Shown: in pieces, positions 10,952-20,684 of the stretch
Layout: each line of letters opens with the position of its first letter
Position numbering within the stretch: position 1 is the first letter of the stretch
NCBI GenBank assembly: GCA_019090895.1
Contig: JAHRVB010000252.1
Span: forward strand, 1-64,000
DNA: 64,000 nucleotides
Direction of reading: 5' to 3'
Source: Kangiellaceae bacterium
GTDB lineage: Bacteria; Pseudomonadota; Gammaproteobacteria; Enterobacterales; Kangiellaceae
Notes under the pieces: model-generated
What the model was told of the DNA's origin: nothing
Seen by the model: the letters and a program-made list of their open reading frames with translations, nothing else
Database searches by the model: none
Made by a program: the position numbers and the translations under genes

Positions 10952-11062
10952 TTCTCATTCCAGCTATTTATTTAGCATCAGCGGCTTAAATTTAAAGCGG
11001 ATCATTCGCAAAACCTTCGAACTAATGCTATTGTTTCGTCAATTAGTTCGTAAGGTATAATA

Positions 11063-12007
11063 ATGAAAAACCCACTTTCTATTGGTGCAATAATTTCGAC
11101 TATTTCAGTTCAGCCGCTTATCGCAGTTGCTACCCAAGCCACTGAACAGTTAAACACATTTTCGCTAGGATACTCGCAAAATACAACCGACTACTTTGCT
11201 GAAAATGGCAGTGAAATATTGCCAACATCTCTATCGTTTTCGTTCAGTCGACAACTCTCCGAAAACCTTACTTTATCAGCTAGCCACGATAAGTTGTCAG
11301 GGAGTGCTCGTTGGCCCGTTTATTTCGGCGAACGGAAAATCGGCGAAGAAACAGCAAAGATAAACTCGAAAAATTACGGTCTCTCCGCACTATGGCAAGA
11401 AGAATACTATGGTCTAGCTCTGAGCTATTCTCAAACGAATAACCAAGATAATGCTCGAACTTTATTGCCTGAAATAATAGAGGTTTCTAAAAGTGACGCT
11501 CAGCTAGCTAGCGTGAGTTATAATCGTTTTTTCGAAATAGATCAACAAGATAGCGCCGCTCAATGGATAGTCAATTGGAACCTCGGCAGTCAATATGCCA
11601 ATTTTGATATAAAAGTGGTGGATGAAACAGTAAGAGAACCACTAACAACTCTCACTATTAGAGACAAACAAACCATTATTAGTGGCTATGTCGATATTGG
11701 CGTCAGTTATTGGGATTTTGAAGGAGAGATCAGTTGGATGCCTTATGCAGAAATCAGTTGGAATTGGGAGTTATCATCCGACAACGAACAATTCGCAACA
11801 TTATCTCGCGGAGAGGCGACGCGTGCGTTCGATTTAACATCGGAAAGATTCTCTAATCGATTTAGAAACCCAGACACTGGCCGAGCAGAAATAGGCATCG
11901 CACTTGGCTGGCAAAATGGTTGGGATGTTGACTTAAGTTACCACCAAAATATCGCCAGCGAATTGTCACTAAATGGCTTTAGCTTAATCGTTAGCGCGTC
12001 TTTTTAA
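11063..12007 (+). CDS. putative secreted or outer-membrane beta-barrel protein
   Basis: Signal peptide, alternating amphipathic strands, C-terminal aromatic residue (SLIVSASF). Confidence 0.6.
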   Translation: MKNPLSIGAIISTISVQPLIAVATQATEQLNTFSLGYSQNTTDYFAENGSEILPTSLSFSFSRQLSENLTLSASHDKLSGSARWPVYFGERKIGEETAKINSKNYGLSALWQEEYYGLALSYSQTNNQDNARTLLPEIIEVSKSDAQLASVSYNRFFEIDQQDSAAQWIVNWNLGSQYANFDIKVVDETVREPLTTLTIRDKQTIISGYVDIGVSYWDFEGEISWMPYAEISWNWELSSDNEQFATLSRGEATRAFDLTSERFSNRFRNPDTGRAEIGIALGWQNGWDVDLSYHQNIASELSLNGFSLIVSASF

Positions 12008-12473
12008 GAGCTCGTTTTCGTTGCAATCTTTTTAACAGTTGTCGACGTTTTTCGGGTGACATGTTTTTGAATCGAGCGCGCATTTTTTTCCTTTGAGCGG
12101 GCGACAGGTTCTTAAACTGTGAGAATGTTTTACGCAATTGTTGCTGTTTGTCAGGTGATAATTGCTTGAACTGCTGAAACCGTGATCTTAGTTCCTTTCG
12201 TTTTTCCTTTGGCAGTTTATTCCATTGTTTGAATCTTCCTGACGCAGTCTTTCGTTGCTTAGGACTCATACTCGCCCAACGTGTTGCACCGCGGACTAAT
12301 TTATCTTTTTTATCGACGGACAAACCGTCCCAGCGAGATTCGAACGGCATTAAAACAGCTTGAACCTCAGGAGCTAAGCCACTCCATTGGTTACTTGCAT
12401 TTTTTTCTTCTGCTTTTAAGTCTACGCTCAATAAGCTATAACAGAATATAATAATTAGTAATAAACTCTTCAT
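11991..12473 (-). CDS. DUF3106-like secreted protein with repeated LSPxxRxxLRxRFxxxK motifs
   Basis: RWASMSPKQRKTASGRFKQWNKLPKEKRKELRSRFQQFKQLSPDKQQQLRKTF... Confidence 0.8.
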   Translation of the reverse strand: MKSLLLIIIFCYSLLSVDLKAEEKNASNQWSGLAPEVQAVLMPFESRWDGLSVDKKDKLVRGATRWASMSPKQRKTASGRFKQWNKLPKEKRKELRSRFQQFKQLSPDKQQQLRKTFSQFKNLSPAQRKKMRARFKNMSPEKRRQLLKRLQRKRALKKTR

Positions 12474-12817
12474 TGTTTGTTCTCCTTAATCGGGGAGATT
12501 ACAGTTGCTTCTTTAATCAATTTTTTACCTGCTATATTGTCGCCAATAGTTACTTGGTTATTCACTAGCAACTCACTACCTTGCTCTATTTCTTGCATAT
12601 CCATCGCATCCATAATTTTTCCATCATCAAATGTGATGCTCGCCAGATATTCCAAGAACTCTTCATCTAACTGTGCCATTTCAACGTCAGCTTGCTTTTC
12701 GTTGGTCGATTCTGCTGACACCAAAGAACTGACAAATAAACTCGAAATCAGTACAAAAGAACAAGCGCCCACGGGTTTTATGAGTGCATTTTTCTCTTCT
12801 AGCAGTTTTAACGTCAT
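12470..12817 (-). CDS. hypothetical protein with N-terminal hydrophobic segment
   Basis: Overlapping ATGA junctions with both neighbours in a sigma-factor operon. Confidence 0.65.
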   Translation of the reverse strand: MTLKLLEEKNALIKPVGACSFVLISSLFVSSLVSAESTNEKQADVEMAQLDEEFLEYLASITFDDGKIMDAMDMQEIEQGSELLVNNQVTIGDNIAGKKLIKEATVISPIKENKQ

Positions 12818-13161
12818 AACTCTGCACTATCCTCAGATTCAGCCATCCAATAGATGAACTCGAGCTCCGATAGTAGTTCAAAATCTTCTTGCATCACTTC
12901 AGCAAATAAACTTTCAGTAATAGGTTCAGGTTCCTTATTTAATTGCCAGCCAATCATCAAAACAGCGGCAAAGCTAAGACTCATCACTGGCTTCCAATAT
13001 ACCTGCGCAGTACTTTTTCTTTCAATAGCAACCATACGTGCTTGGTTAAGTTTCCGCCGTACATCAGGTGAAAGATCATCAATGCTGGCATCAAGCACTT
13101 GATTGACTCTTGTTTCAACAGAATCGGATTGTCCAATTTTCGGATTATCTTCATTCATCAT
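12814..13161 (-). CDS. DUF3619-like single-TM protein, possible anti-sigma factor
   Basis: ETRVNQVLDASIDDLSPDVRRKLNQARMVAIERK + one TM; directly downstream of the sigma factor. Confidence 0.7.
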   Translation of the reverse strand: MMNEDNPKIGQSDSVETRVNQVLDASIDDLSPDVRRKLNQARMVAIERKSTAQVYWKPVMSLSFAAVLMIGWQLNKEPEPITESLFAEVMQEDFELLSELEFIYWMAESEDSAEL

Positions 13162-13687
13162 TTAGCGCCTTCTTGAGTGAATCCTTAGCCCTTGAATAAT
13201 GTGTTTTCACACTACCTTCAGAACACTTCATCGCTTCAGCTGTTTCTGAAACACTTAACCCTTCCCAACTTCTTAATAAAAAACATTGTTGTTGTCTTGG
13301 TGATAATTGTTTCAGCGCGAGACTTACTTTCTGTATGTCTTGCTCACCTGACAATCTTCTTTCCAAAGAAATATTATCACTTTCTCTATCGATTGCAGAA
13401 TCAAAACTATCATCGCCATCAATTGAATGTGGATTCGAATTTCGCCAAAAGAAAATTCGATTATGGACTGTTTTACGACGAAAATGATCGGTGATTTTTG
13501 TCTGTAATATTCGATAAAACAATGGTTTCCACTCGCTCGCAGTCTTATCTGAATATTTAGTCACCAGTTTAATCATCGCCTCCTGAACAATATCCAGGGC
13601 ATCTGATGAATTATTAGTCGCAATTTCAGCCATTCGATATGCCTTCTTTTCTATCTGAGCTAAAAACTGTTCAATTGTGATGTCCAG
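13151..13687 (-). CDS. RNA polymerase sigma-70 family (ECF-type) factor
   Basis: ALDIVQEAMIKLVTKYSDKTASEWKPLFYRILQTKITDHFRR...LKQLSPRQQQCFLLRSWEGLSVSETAEAMKCSEGSVKTHYSRAKDSLK; open frame extends N-terminally (LDITIEQFLAQIEKKAYRM) beyond ATG 13633, candidate CTG start at 13687. Confidence 0.85.
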   Translation of the reverse strand: MDITIEQFLAQIEKKAYRMAEIATNNSSDALDIVQEAMIKLVTKYSDKTASEWKPLFYRILQTKITDHFRRKTVHNRIFFWRNSNPHSIDGDDSFDSAIDRESDNISLERRLSGEQDIQKVSLALKQLSPRQQQCFLLRSWEGLSVSETAEAMKCSEGSVKTHYSRAKDSLKKALNDE

Positions 13688-13846
13688 AACACTCTCCTCT
13701 AATACCTCTATTCAGAATACATCATCATTTGAAGACTGTACAATAATGTCAAGAATCATCCCGTTGGTTTACCTTTCTAAGAAATCGATTTTAGGAGTCA
13801 TAGACTCCCAAAACCTTTTTCCGTTTGCTGGCAGATTAGATAATCC

Positions 13847-15712
13847 TTAGTTAAGTTTAATCGCTATTTTCAATGCCGATAGCGTGTTGTTGTTCGAAGA
13901 ATAACCGCCCGATGCGTGCATAAGGTCGATCGTATTACCTTCATCTAAGCGAAGCTGAACAACGCTTGCAAAATCTGCAAAGTTAGAAAAAATACTCATG
14001 CCGTCTACTGACTTAATGGTATACAAACCTCGCCCAGCAATTGGTTGAATGGTAACTGCTGTTTCAAAGCTAGAGATGTCCGTTCTTATTCCACCTTGCA
14101 GTAACTTATATACGCCTCCTTCAGCTTCGGTATCGATGATTAAGCTTTCGCTTGATACATTGCTAAAGGCTATAACCTCAGCGCCTTCTGGCCAATTTAC
14201 AAATATTTGGCTTCGAGATTCGCTATAATTAATCACTGTATGTCCACTGAAATCTGCTGGCGCTGAAGCAAATGAATTAACAAAGCCACTCACTCTAACT
14301 GGGTCGTTTTGCTCTAAGTTAGTGACCATTAATGAATCGATCGCGACTTCATAGTTATCAGGATTAGCATCAGTGCTCTCTTCCATACCTGTCCCTGAGA
14401 AGTCGAAGGTGTCGGTCCGTCGACCTTGCAATGATTGCAAGTTCATTTCCAGAACCAATCCATCTTCAGAAATGACATGCCCGGATGCAAAAGTTAGCCT
14501 CATGCGAATTGCTCCTTCTGTAGCATCCATAATAGACTGTCCGTCTCGCTCAGTAATATCACCGATTAAAGTCACCGCTTGGCCTACTGATAAATCGTCA
14601 ATAGTTACTTCGTCTTGCATCCTTCTATTCTTTGATACCTTGGTCAGTTCCGAGATCTCAACGGTGATTTCATCATCAAAACTGACTTCGCCATCGGTGC
14701 GGATAAGAGCAGCTCCTTTGACTGTCAATGTATTCCCCTCTCTTGCGACAATCACTCCTTTCGCTGCGTCTCTAGTTGCTCCTGGAACGCCACTTCCAGC
14801 AATCACTGTAATAGCAGTAAAACTATCGTCATCTCGGTTAAAGGTTCCAAGAGTTACGGTAGGAGTTCCCTGCTCAAGCGTAGCCATTTGTGTTAATCCT
14901 TGGGCACCAACATAAGCTTCGCCATCGACTTCAAAATTCGTTTCATCATTGGTTAATACATCAACACCACCAAATCGACCTTGGGTACGATAAAAAGGTC
15001 TAACCGCAATTCGGAATAAAGAATCCGCTTCATTCACTTCGATAAGAGGACCACGAACTCTAAAATCTTTTTCCGAAACTGGATCAATTTCCGCAATAAT
15101 ATAGGGTTCAGTGGTAACAGTGACCGGATCAGAATCTAAATCGACAGTATGTGAAGCAGCCAAGTTAAAATCAATCTCTAACATCGCAGCTCTTCGACGA
15201 GCGACAATTAAGCGATTGCTTTCATCAAACTGAAGCTCTAGCGTTGTACTCGTTAATACATTTCCTTCAGCATCAACCATTTGTGCCGACACAGACTCTC
15301 CCGCCTGTTCAATTTGGATATCAGCATCGGTGTAAGCAACGGTAATACTTCCGCTCACATAAATTCCAACAGGAACCGTTGCGGCAGTGGCTAATTCACT
15401 CACTTCGACATAATCTGTAAAATTAATGGATTGAGCACTCGGCATAACGGATACTTGAATACCATCAGCTCTAACGAGTTCGATCCCGGTCACTTGTACT
15501 GTGTAGTTTAAAAAATCACCATCCGCATCGGTAATCCCTAGCAATAGAGTTCCACAACTATCATTGCTGTTCTTGCTATCTGATGTTTCGCATGCTTTTT
15601 GGGCGACTTCTAATGTTTCTTCGACTTCTTCAGACCCTCCGCCACAGGCAGTTAACCCCAGTATAAAGGTCGATAAAATTAAGTTCCTAAAATAGATTTG
15701 GTAATTCTTCAT
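13847..15712 (-). CDS. lipoprotein with DUF4382/DUF5666-like domains
   Basis: Lipobox LTACGGGSEE; N-terminal DUF4382-like segment, central DUF5666-like repeats. Confidence 0.7.
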   Translation of the reverse strand: MKNYQIYFRNLILSTFILGLTACGGGSEEVEETLEVAQKACETSDSKNSNDSCGTLLLGITDADGDFLNYTVQVTGIELVRADGIQVSVMPSAQSINFTDYVEVSELATAATVPVGIYVSGSITVAYTDADIQIEQAGESVSAQMVDAEGNVLTSTTLELQFDESNRLIVARRRAAMLEIDFNLAASHTVDLDSDPVTVTTEPYIIAEIDPVSEKDFRVRGPLIEVNEADSLFRIAVRPFYRTQGRFGGVDVLTNDETNFEVDGEAYVGAQGLTQMATLEQGTPTVTLGTFNRDDDSFTAITVIAGSGVPGATRDAAKGVIVAREGNTLTVKGAALIRTDGEVSFDDEITVEISELTKVSKNRRMQDEVTIDDLSVGQAVTLIGDITERDGQSIMDATEGAIRMRLTFASGHVISEDGLVLEMNLQSLQGRRTDTFDFSGTGMEESTDANPDNYEVAIDSLMVTNLEQNDPVRVSGFVNSFASAPADFSGHTVINYSESRSQIFVNWPEGAEVIAFSNVSSESLIIDTEAEGGVYKLLQGGIRTDISSFETAVTIQPIAGRGLYTIKSVDGMSIFSNFADFASVVQLRLDEGNTIDLMHASGGYSSNNNTLSALKIAIKLN

Positions 15713-15885
15713 GCTTGACTCCTTTGGTTGTATACACTCTAAAACGAGCCATCAATTGATCCGTTGACATGCGAATTGAACAAAAACTGATATTTTGTGA
15801 ATAGAAGTGGATGGCTTAACTTGATTGACGAGACTTAAAACAACCATATCGGGTATAATGCGGAAACTATCACTGCAAAACTAAC

Positions 15886-16644
15886 ATGGTTCTAATGTCT
15901 AGCTTCGATCTCAAAGCGCTTGAAAATTGTTTTAAACAATCTGGAATTAAAGACTCTTTTGAAAGCCTTTATCATACTTTAGGTTTCATCACGGCTATGG
16001 CTTCAAGTCCGGAACCCGTGCAACCGACAGAGTGGATTGAACAATTAGTGACAACCGATGATAAGCAACCTAGATTTGATAGCGAACAGCAAGTTAAAGT
16101 ATTCACCAGTAATTTAGTCACTTGGTGGGATCAATGCAATCAACTGTTTGATCGTGGCGGCACAATTCAGCTACCCAATAAACTAGGACTTACCCCAACA
16201 GGAAAACCTAATAAATCGCTGGTCGAATTTTCAACTGGCTATTTGGACGGTTTTGACTGGTTGTTTGATACTTGGCAAGCGCTATTACCCAATGAAAATG
16301 AAGAAGCCCATCGAACTTTATCTGTCCTTAATTTTATATTGGCACGTTTTGTTGACGAAAATAAAATGGCCAAAGCGGACCCAGAGCTCTACAAACAGCT
16401 ACCTGATACAGAAGGATGTTTGAGAGTTTTAGCTAATCTTCTTTCGGGTGTGGGAATGTTGGGAAAAGATATTGCATTACCTGATGAAGATTTTGATGAT
16501 TTATTACTCGACGGCGATGATGAGGAAAGTGAACCTAAGTCTGCCGCTCAATTACCTTTTAAGAGTATCAATAAAAGTGTCGGTCGCAATGACCCTTGTC
16601 CGTGCGGTAGTGGAAAGAAATTTAAGAAATGCTGTTTGCACTAG
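15886..16644 (+). CDS. UPF0149/YecA-like protein with C-terminal SEC-C zinc motif
   Basis: C-terminus [19 protein letters not shown]-terminal UPF0149-like region. Confidence 0.85.
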   Translation: MVLMSSFDLKALENCFKQSGIKDSFESLYHTLGFITAMASSPEPVQPTEWIEQLVTTDDKQPRFDSEQQVKVFTSNLVTWWDQCNQLFDRGGTIQLPNKLGLTPTGKPNKSLVEFSTGYLDGFDWLFDTWQALLPNENEEAHRTLSVLNFILARFVDENKMAKADPELYKQLPDTEGCLRVLANLLSGVGMLGKDIALPDEDFDDLLLDGDDEESEPKSAAQLPFKSINKSVGRNDPCPCGSGKKFKKCCLH

Positions 16645-16678
16645 AAATTTTTAGATCTATTATATAGCCTGTACGCAA

Positions 16679-17728
16679 CTAGAGTTGATCATCAGTATGA
16701 AGAGTCTTTTGTTCAGTCTTAAGACCAAAATGACGATAGGCTGATTGAGTTGCAACTCTACCCTGCGGCGTTCGATGAATATATCCTTGCTGAATGAGGA
16801 ACGGTTCCAATACATCTTCAATGGTATCTCGCTCTTCACTGATTGCTGCCGCCAATGAATTGAGTCCCACAGGACCACCATCAAATTTTTCAATAATCGC
16901 CAATAATAATTTCCTATCCATGTTATCGAAGCCTTTATTATCGACATCCAAAAGATCAAGTGCCATATCAGAAACCGACTCAGTGATAGCACCGTCATAC
17001 TTTACCTCGGCATAATCACGTACACGCCTTAATAATCGGTTGGCGATTCGAGGTGTACCTCTGGAACGACGAGCAATTTCCTTTGCTCCATTCTCATCGA
17101 TCGGTAAACCAACGATTTTGGCAGAACGCAACACAATGGAGGTGAGTTCTTTGACATCATAAAATTCTAATCGCTGAACAATCCCAAAACGATCTCTGAG
17201 GGGAGAAGTCAGTAAGCCGGCTCGAGTAGTTGCTCCCACCAAAGTAAATGGTGGCAAATCCAGTTTTATAGAACGTGCTGCTGGCCCTTCCCCAATCATA
17301 ATATCCAACTGATAATCTTCCATTGCAGGGTAAAGAATTTCTTCGACTACTGGACTCAAACGGTGGATTTCGTCAATAAACAACACATCGTTTTCTTCTA
17401 AATTAGTTAAAAGTGCTGCTAGATCGCCGGCTTTTTCAAGCACTGGTCCCGATGTGTGACGGATATTGACGCCCATTTCTGTAGCGACGATATTCGCTAA
17501 TGTGGTCTTACCTAATCCTGGAGGTCCAAAAATCAAAACATGATCAAGAGCATCTTGTCTTCTTCGAGCGGCTTGGAAGGCTATATCCATCTGCTCTCTG
17601 ACTTTCTGTTGACCCACGTAATCGGCCAAAGTCTTAGGTCTGATCGCCCTATCGACTAGTTCTTCTGGTCCTTGGCTAGTAGCACTTATTATTCGGTCTG
17701 TTTCGATCATGAAGTCACTTTGAGCCAA
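16679..17728 (-). CDS. ruvB: Holliday junction branch migration DNA helicase RuvB
   Basis: [95 protein letters not shown]. Confidence 0.98.
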   Translation of the reverse strand: MAQSDFMIETDRIISATSQGPEELVDRAIRPKTLADYVGQQKVREQMDIAFQAARRRQDALDHVLIFGPPGLGKTTLANIVATEMGVNIRHTSGPVLEKAGDLAALLTNLEENDVLFIDEIHRLSPVVEEILYPAMEDYQLDIMIGEGPAARSIKLDLPPFTLVGATTRAGLLTSPLRDRFGIVQRLEFYDVKELTSIVLRSAKIVGLPIDENGAKEIARRSRGTPRIANRLLRRVRDYAEVKYDGAITESVSDMALDLLDVDNKGFDNMDRKLLLAIIEKFDGGPVGLNSLAAAISEERDTIEDVLEPFLIQQGYIHRTPQGRVATQSAYRHFGLKTEQKTLHTDDQL

Positions 17729-17962
17729 TAGGTGATTGTTTGAGTAGTATTTTAACCAAATTATCCGGTACAGTGAAAGCTTATTTTAGTAAATAAGCTA
17801 TTATCCCACCCCATGGTCATAGTTAAGTGTTTAACTTAAGTCCCCCTCTTTAAATCAACAAGATAGGCCAATTAACCGCTGCAATCTAAAATTGTTTCAG
17901 TATATAATCGCATGAGCAGTCAAAAACAAAATAAATAGTCATTCGTTCTTAAGGGAATATCC

Positions 17963-19075
17963 ATGGATACCAAAGCAGCTATCGCTTTCGAGGCGGGAAA
18001 ACCGCTTTCAATTGAAACGGTTCAATTACAGGGCCCACAAGCAGGCGAGTGTCTGGTAGAAATTAAAGCTACCGGGGTTTGTCATACTGACGAATTTACC
18101 CGTACTGGTGACGACCCAGAAGGGATATTTCCAGCGATTTTAGGTCACGAAGGCGCGGGTATTGTTCGTGAAGTAGGAAAAGGTGTCACTTCGCTAAAAC
18201 CGGGTGACCATGTGATCCCCCTCTATACTCCTGAGTGTCGACAGTGCGAATATTGTTTATCAGGCAAAACCAATTTGTGCCAAGCAATTAGAGAAACCCA
18301 AGGACAAGGATTGTTGCCCGATGGCACCACTCGTTTTTCCTTCAATGGCGAAAAAATTCACCATTACATGGGTTGCTCGACATTCTCCAATTTTACTGTG
18401 GTACCTGACATAGCGCTCGCAAAAATACGCCCAGACGCGCCATTTGATAAAGTTTGTTATATCGGTTGCGGCGTGACTACTGGCATCGGTGCTGTTGTTA
18501 ATACTGCCAACGTTCAATCCGGTGATAACGTCATTGTATTTGGCTTGGGTGGTATTGGGCTTAATGTATTGCAAGGCGCAAGAATGGTTGGCGCGAATAT
18601 GATAATCGGTGTCGATACCAATCCCGAGCGGATAGAAATCGCGAAAAAATTTGGCATGACTCATTTTGTAAATCCCACAGAGGTTGAAGGCGACCTAGTT
18701 CCTTATTTGGTTAACTTAACCAAAGGTGGTGCCGACCATACTTTCGAGTGTATTGGAAACGTCAACGTTATGCGAGACGCTCTTGAATGCTGTCATAAAG
18801 GCTGGGGCGAAAGTACCATTATTGGCGTTGCAGGCGCAGGACAAGAAATAGCCACTCGCCCGTTTCAACTTGTAACTGGACGAGTGTGGCGAGGTTCTGC
18901 GTTTGGCGGTGCAAAAGGTCGCACAGACGTTCCTAAAATTGTCGATTGGTATATGGAAGGTAAAATCAATATTGATGATTTAATTACTCACAAAATGCCT
19001 CTGGAAGAAATTAATACTGCGTTCGATTTGATGCACGCAGGGAAAAGTATTCGAAGTGTCGTCGAGTTTGACTAG
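17963..19075 (+). CDS. frmA: S-(hydroxymethyl)glutathione dehydrogenase / class III alcohol dehydrogenase
   Basis: Zn-ADH motifs [48 protein letters not shown]; class III type sequence. Confidence 0.95.
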   Translation: MDTKAAIAFEAGKPLSIETVQLQGPQAGECLVEIKATGVCHTDEFTRTGDDPEGIFPAILGHEGAGIVREVGKGVTSLKPGDHVIPLYTPECRQCEYCLSGKTNLCQAIRETQGQGLLPDGTTRFSFNGEKIHHYMGCSTFSNFTVVPDIALAKIRPDAPFDKVCYIGCGVTTGIGAVVNTANVQSGDNVIVFGLGGIGLNVLQGARMVGANMIIGVDTNPERIEIAKKFGMTHFVNPTEVEGDLVPYLVNLTKGGADHTFECIGNVNVMRDALECCHKGWGESTIIGVAGAGQEIATRPFQLVTGRVWRGSAFGGAKGRTDVPKIVDWYMEGKINIDDLITHKMPLEEINTAFDLMHAGKSIRSVVEFD

Positions 19076-19104
19076 ATAGAAGATAAAAGATAAAAGATAA
19101 AAGA
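19074..19104. repeat. heptanucleotide tandem repeat AGATAAA (about 3.4 units plus a degenerate unit)
   Basis: agatagaagataaaagataaaagataaaaga immediately at the frmA stop. Confidence 0.9.
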
Positions 19105-19107
19105 ATT

Positions 19108-19255
19108 TACCACGGAGGCACAGAGCTCACGGAGAAAAGAAAAAACCAATAGAGGGGAACTTAGACGGATTAAGGCTGGCCAATAAGCTATGGTTAGAAT
19201 CCTAAATTTATTAAGACTTCAACGTTTTCTCTGTGTCCTCCGTGCCTCCGTGGTA
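19108..19255. repeat. long imperfect inverted repeat (arms 19108-19139 and 19224-19255) in the frmA-fghA intergenic region
   Basis: taccacggaggcacagagctcacggagaaaag ... gttttctctgtgtcctccgtgcctccgtggta. Confidence 0.85.
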
Positions 19256-19297
19256 AGAAATATTTTGACATTACGCAATATAAAGTCGGAAAAAAGA

Positions 19298-20140
19298 ATG
19301 GAATTAGTGACTCAATCTGAACAAAAAATATTTGGTGGTATTCAAGGCGTTTATACTCACCAAGCGGAATCCACCAATTGTAAAATGGAACTCAGTGTGT
19401 ATGTTCCAGAGCATATTGAAGACGAAAAACTCGCTGTTTTATACTACCTTTCTGGGCTCACTTGTACTCAAGACAATGTCACCACTAAGGCTGGTTTTCA
19501 GCGTTATGCCAGCGAGCACAAAGTCATCATCGTTTGCCCTGATACCAGTCCTAGAGGAACCGACTTTCCGAGCGAGCATGATGCATATGATTTTGGTTCA
19601 GGAGCTGGTTTTTATTTAAACGCTACTGAAGAACCTTGGTCAGCTAACTACAATATGTACGACTATGTTGTTAATGAACTTACCGCTTTAGTTGAAAATA
19701 ATTTTCCAGTTGATTCGAAACGAGCCGGTATCTTTGGTCACTCAATGGGTGGTCATGGTGCTTTGACTATTGGGCTGAAAAATCCAGAAAAGTTTAAATC
19801 AATCTCTGCTTTTTCGCCAATCGTCGCACCGATGAATTGTCCATGGGGAGAAAAGGCATTTACTGGTTATTTAGGTGCTAATAAACAAGATTGGGAAAAC
19901 TATGACGCTTCGAAGTTAATCGCTTCTGGCCACGCTAGTCCAAATGAAATATTAATCGATCAGGGCGACGCGGATAATTTTCTTACCGAACAACTCAAAC
20001 CCGAAATCTTCCAGCGAGCCTGCGAAAAAGAAAAGCAACCTCTCGAACTTCGAATGCAATCTGGTTACGATCACAGCTATTTTTTCATCGCAAGTTTTAT
20101 AGGGGAACACATTCAGTTTCATGCTAAAAACTTAACTTAG
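19298..20140 (+). CDS. fghA: S-formylglutathione hydrolase
   Basis: LTCTQDNVTTKAGFQRYASEHKVIIVCPDTSPRG...GIFGHSMGGHGALTIGLKNP; true start at MELVTQSEQK, not the ORF-track start at 19190. Confidence 0.95.
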   Translation: MELVTQSEQKIFGGIQGVYTHQAESTNCKMELSVYVPEHIEDEKLAVLYYLSGLTCTQDNVTTKAGFQRYASEHKVIIVCPDTSPRGTDFPSEHDAYDFGSGAGFYLNATEEPWSANYNMYDYVVNELTALVENNFPVDSKRAGIFGHSMGGHGALTIGLKNPEKFKSISAFSPIVAPMNCPWGEKAFTGYLGANKQDWENYDASKLIASGHASPNEILIDQGDADNFLTEQLKPEIFQRACEKEKQPLELRMQSGYDHSYFFIASFIGEHIQFHAKNLT

Positions 20141-20238
20141 TATTTCGATTTGGCTCGCGGCTATCGTTGCGTCATCTCCAAGCGTTGGTTATCTTCTCTC
20201 TTCAGCTCACTAGGGGCTTATATTTTAGTTGTGTTCCT

Positions 20239-20278
20239 AACTCGCAACTCGCAACTATTTTTCCTAGCTCCTAGCTCC
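20239..20278. repeat. two adjacent short heptamer repeats: AACTCGC x2.6 and CCTAGCT x2.3
   Basis: aactcgcaactcgcaact and cctagctcctagctcc. Confidence 0.85.
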
Positions 20279-20404
20279 CAAGATTTCCCCACCACAATAC
20301 ACCCTCATACATTTCACTACAATTCACCGACATTTTTAACCAATCATTCTTAATTTCCTATCGCTAAGATACGCCTTTCAATACTTAAATAGAATGGCTA
20401 AACA

Positions 20405-20668
20405 ATGATTCTTACTCGGTTAAAATCGATTCTCTCAAACGTTCTAGAAATCGACACCTCTGGATTTGAGCTTAGTACTCAATTACTTGGGAATATACCT
20501 GAATTCGATTCCATGGCTGTAATGAATCTGATCCTAGCAATAGAACAAAACTTTCAAATCGAAATGAGAGCAGACGAATTGTCCGCCGAATTATTTGAGA
20601 GTTTATCTAGCCTTTCAATCCACATAAAAGATCAAATAGTGCTTTTAGACTCAATCGAAATCGCTTGA
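20405..20668 (+). CDS. acyl carrier protein (specialised)
   Basis: PEFDSMAVMNLILAIEQNFQIEM with a DSM phosphopantetheine site; 87 aa. Confidence 0.85.
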   Translation: MILTRLKSILSNVLEIDTSGFELSTQLLGNIPEFDSMAVMNLILAIEQNFQIEMRADELSAELFESLSSLSIHIKDQIVLLDSIEIA

Positions 20669-20684
20669 AGAAATTTATAATTCT

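Noticed and set aside
12477-12857. 126-aa plus-strand ORF opposite the sigma-operon genes
   Set aside because: Antisense, Ser-rich, and contradicts the overlapping minus-strand operon structure
14373-14915. 180-aa plus-strand ORF antisense to the DUF4382/DUF5666 lipoprotein
   Set aside because: Composition typical of antisense shadow (Ser/Val/Pro-rich), no domain, and the minus-strand protein is convincing
16660-16998. 112-aa minus-strand ORF overlapping the ruvB 3' end in another frame
   Set aside because: Out-of-frame with ruvB, no motif
18260-18664. 134-aa minus-strand ORF within frmA
   Set aside because: Antisense to a highly conserved dehydrogenase; no recognisable motif
19190-19297. 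N-terminal extension of S-formylglutathione hydrolase in the ORF track
   Set aside because: Encoded by the palindromic repeat; the conserved protein begins at MELVTQ (19298)
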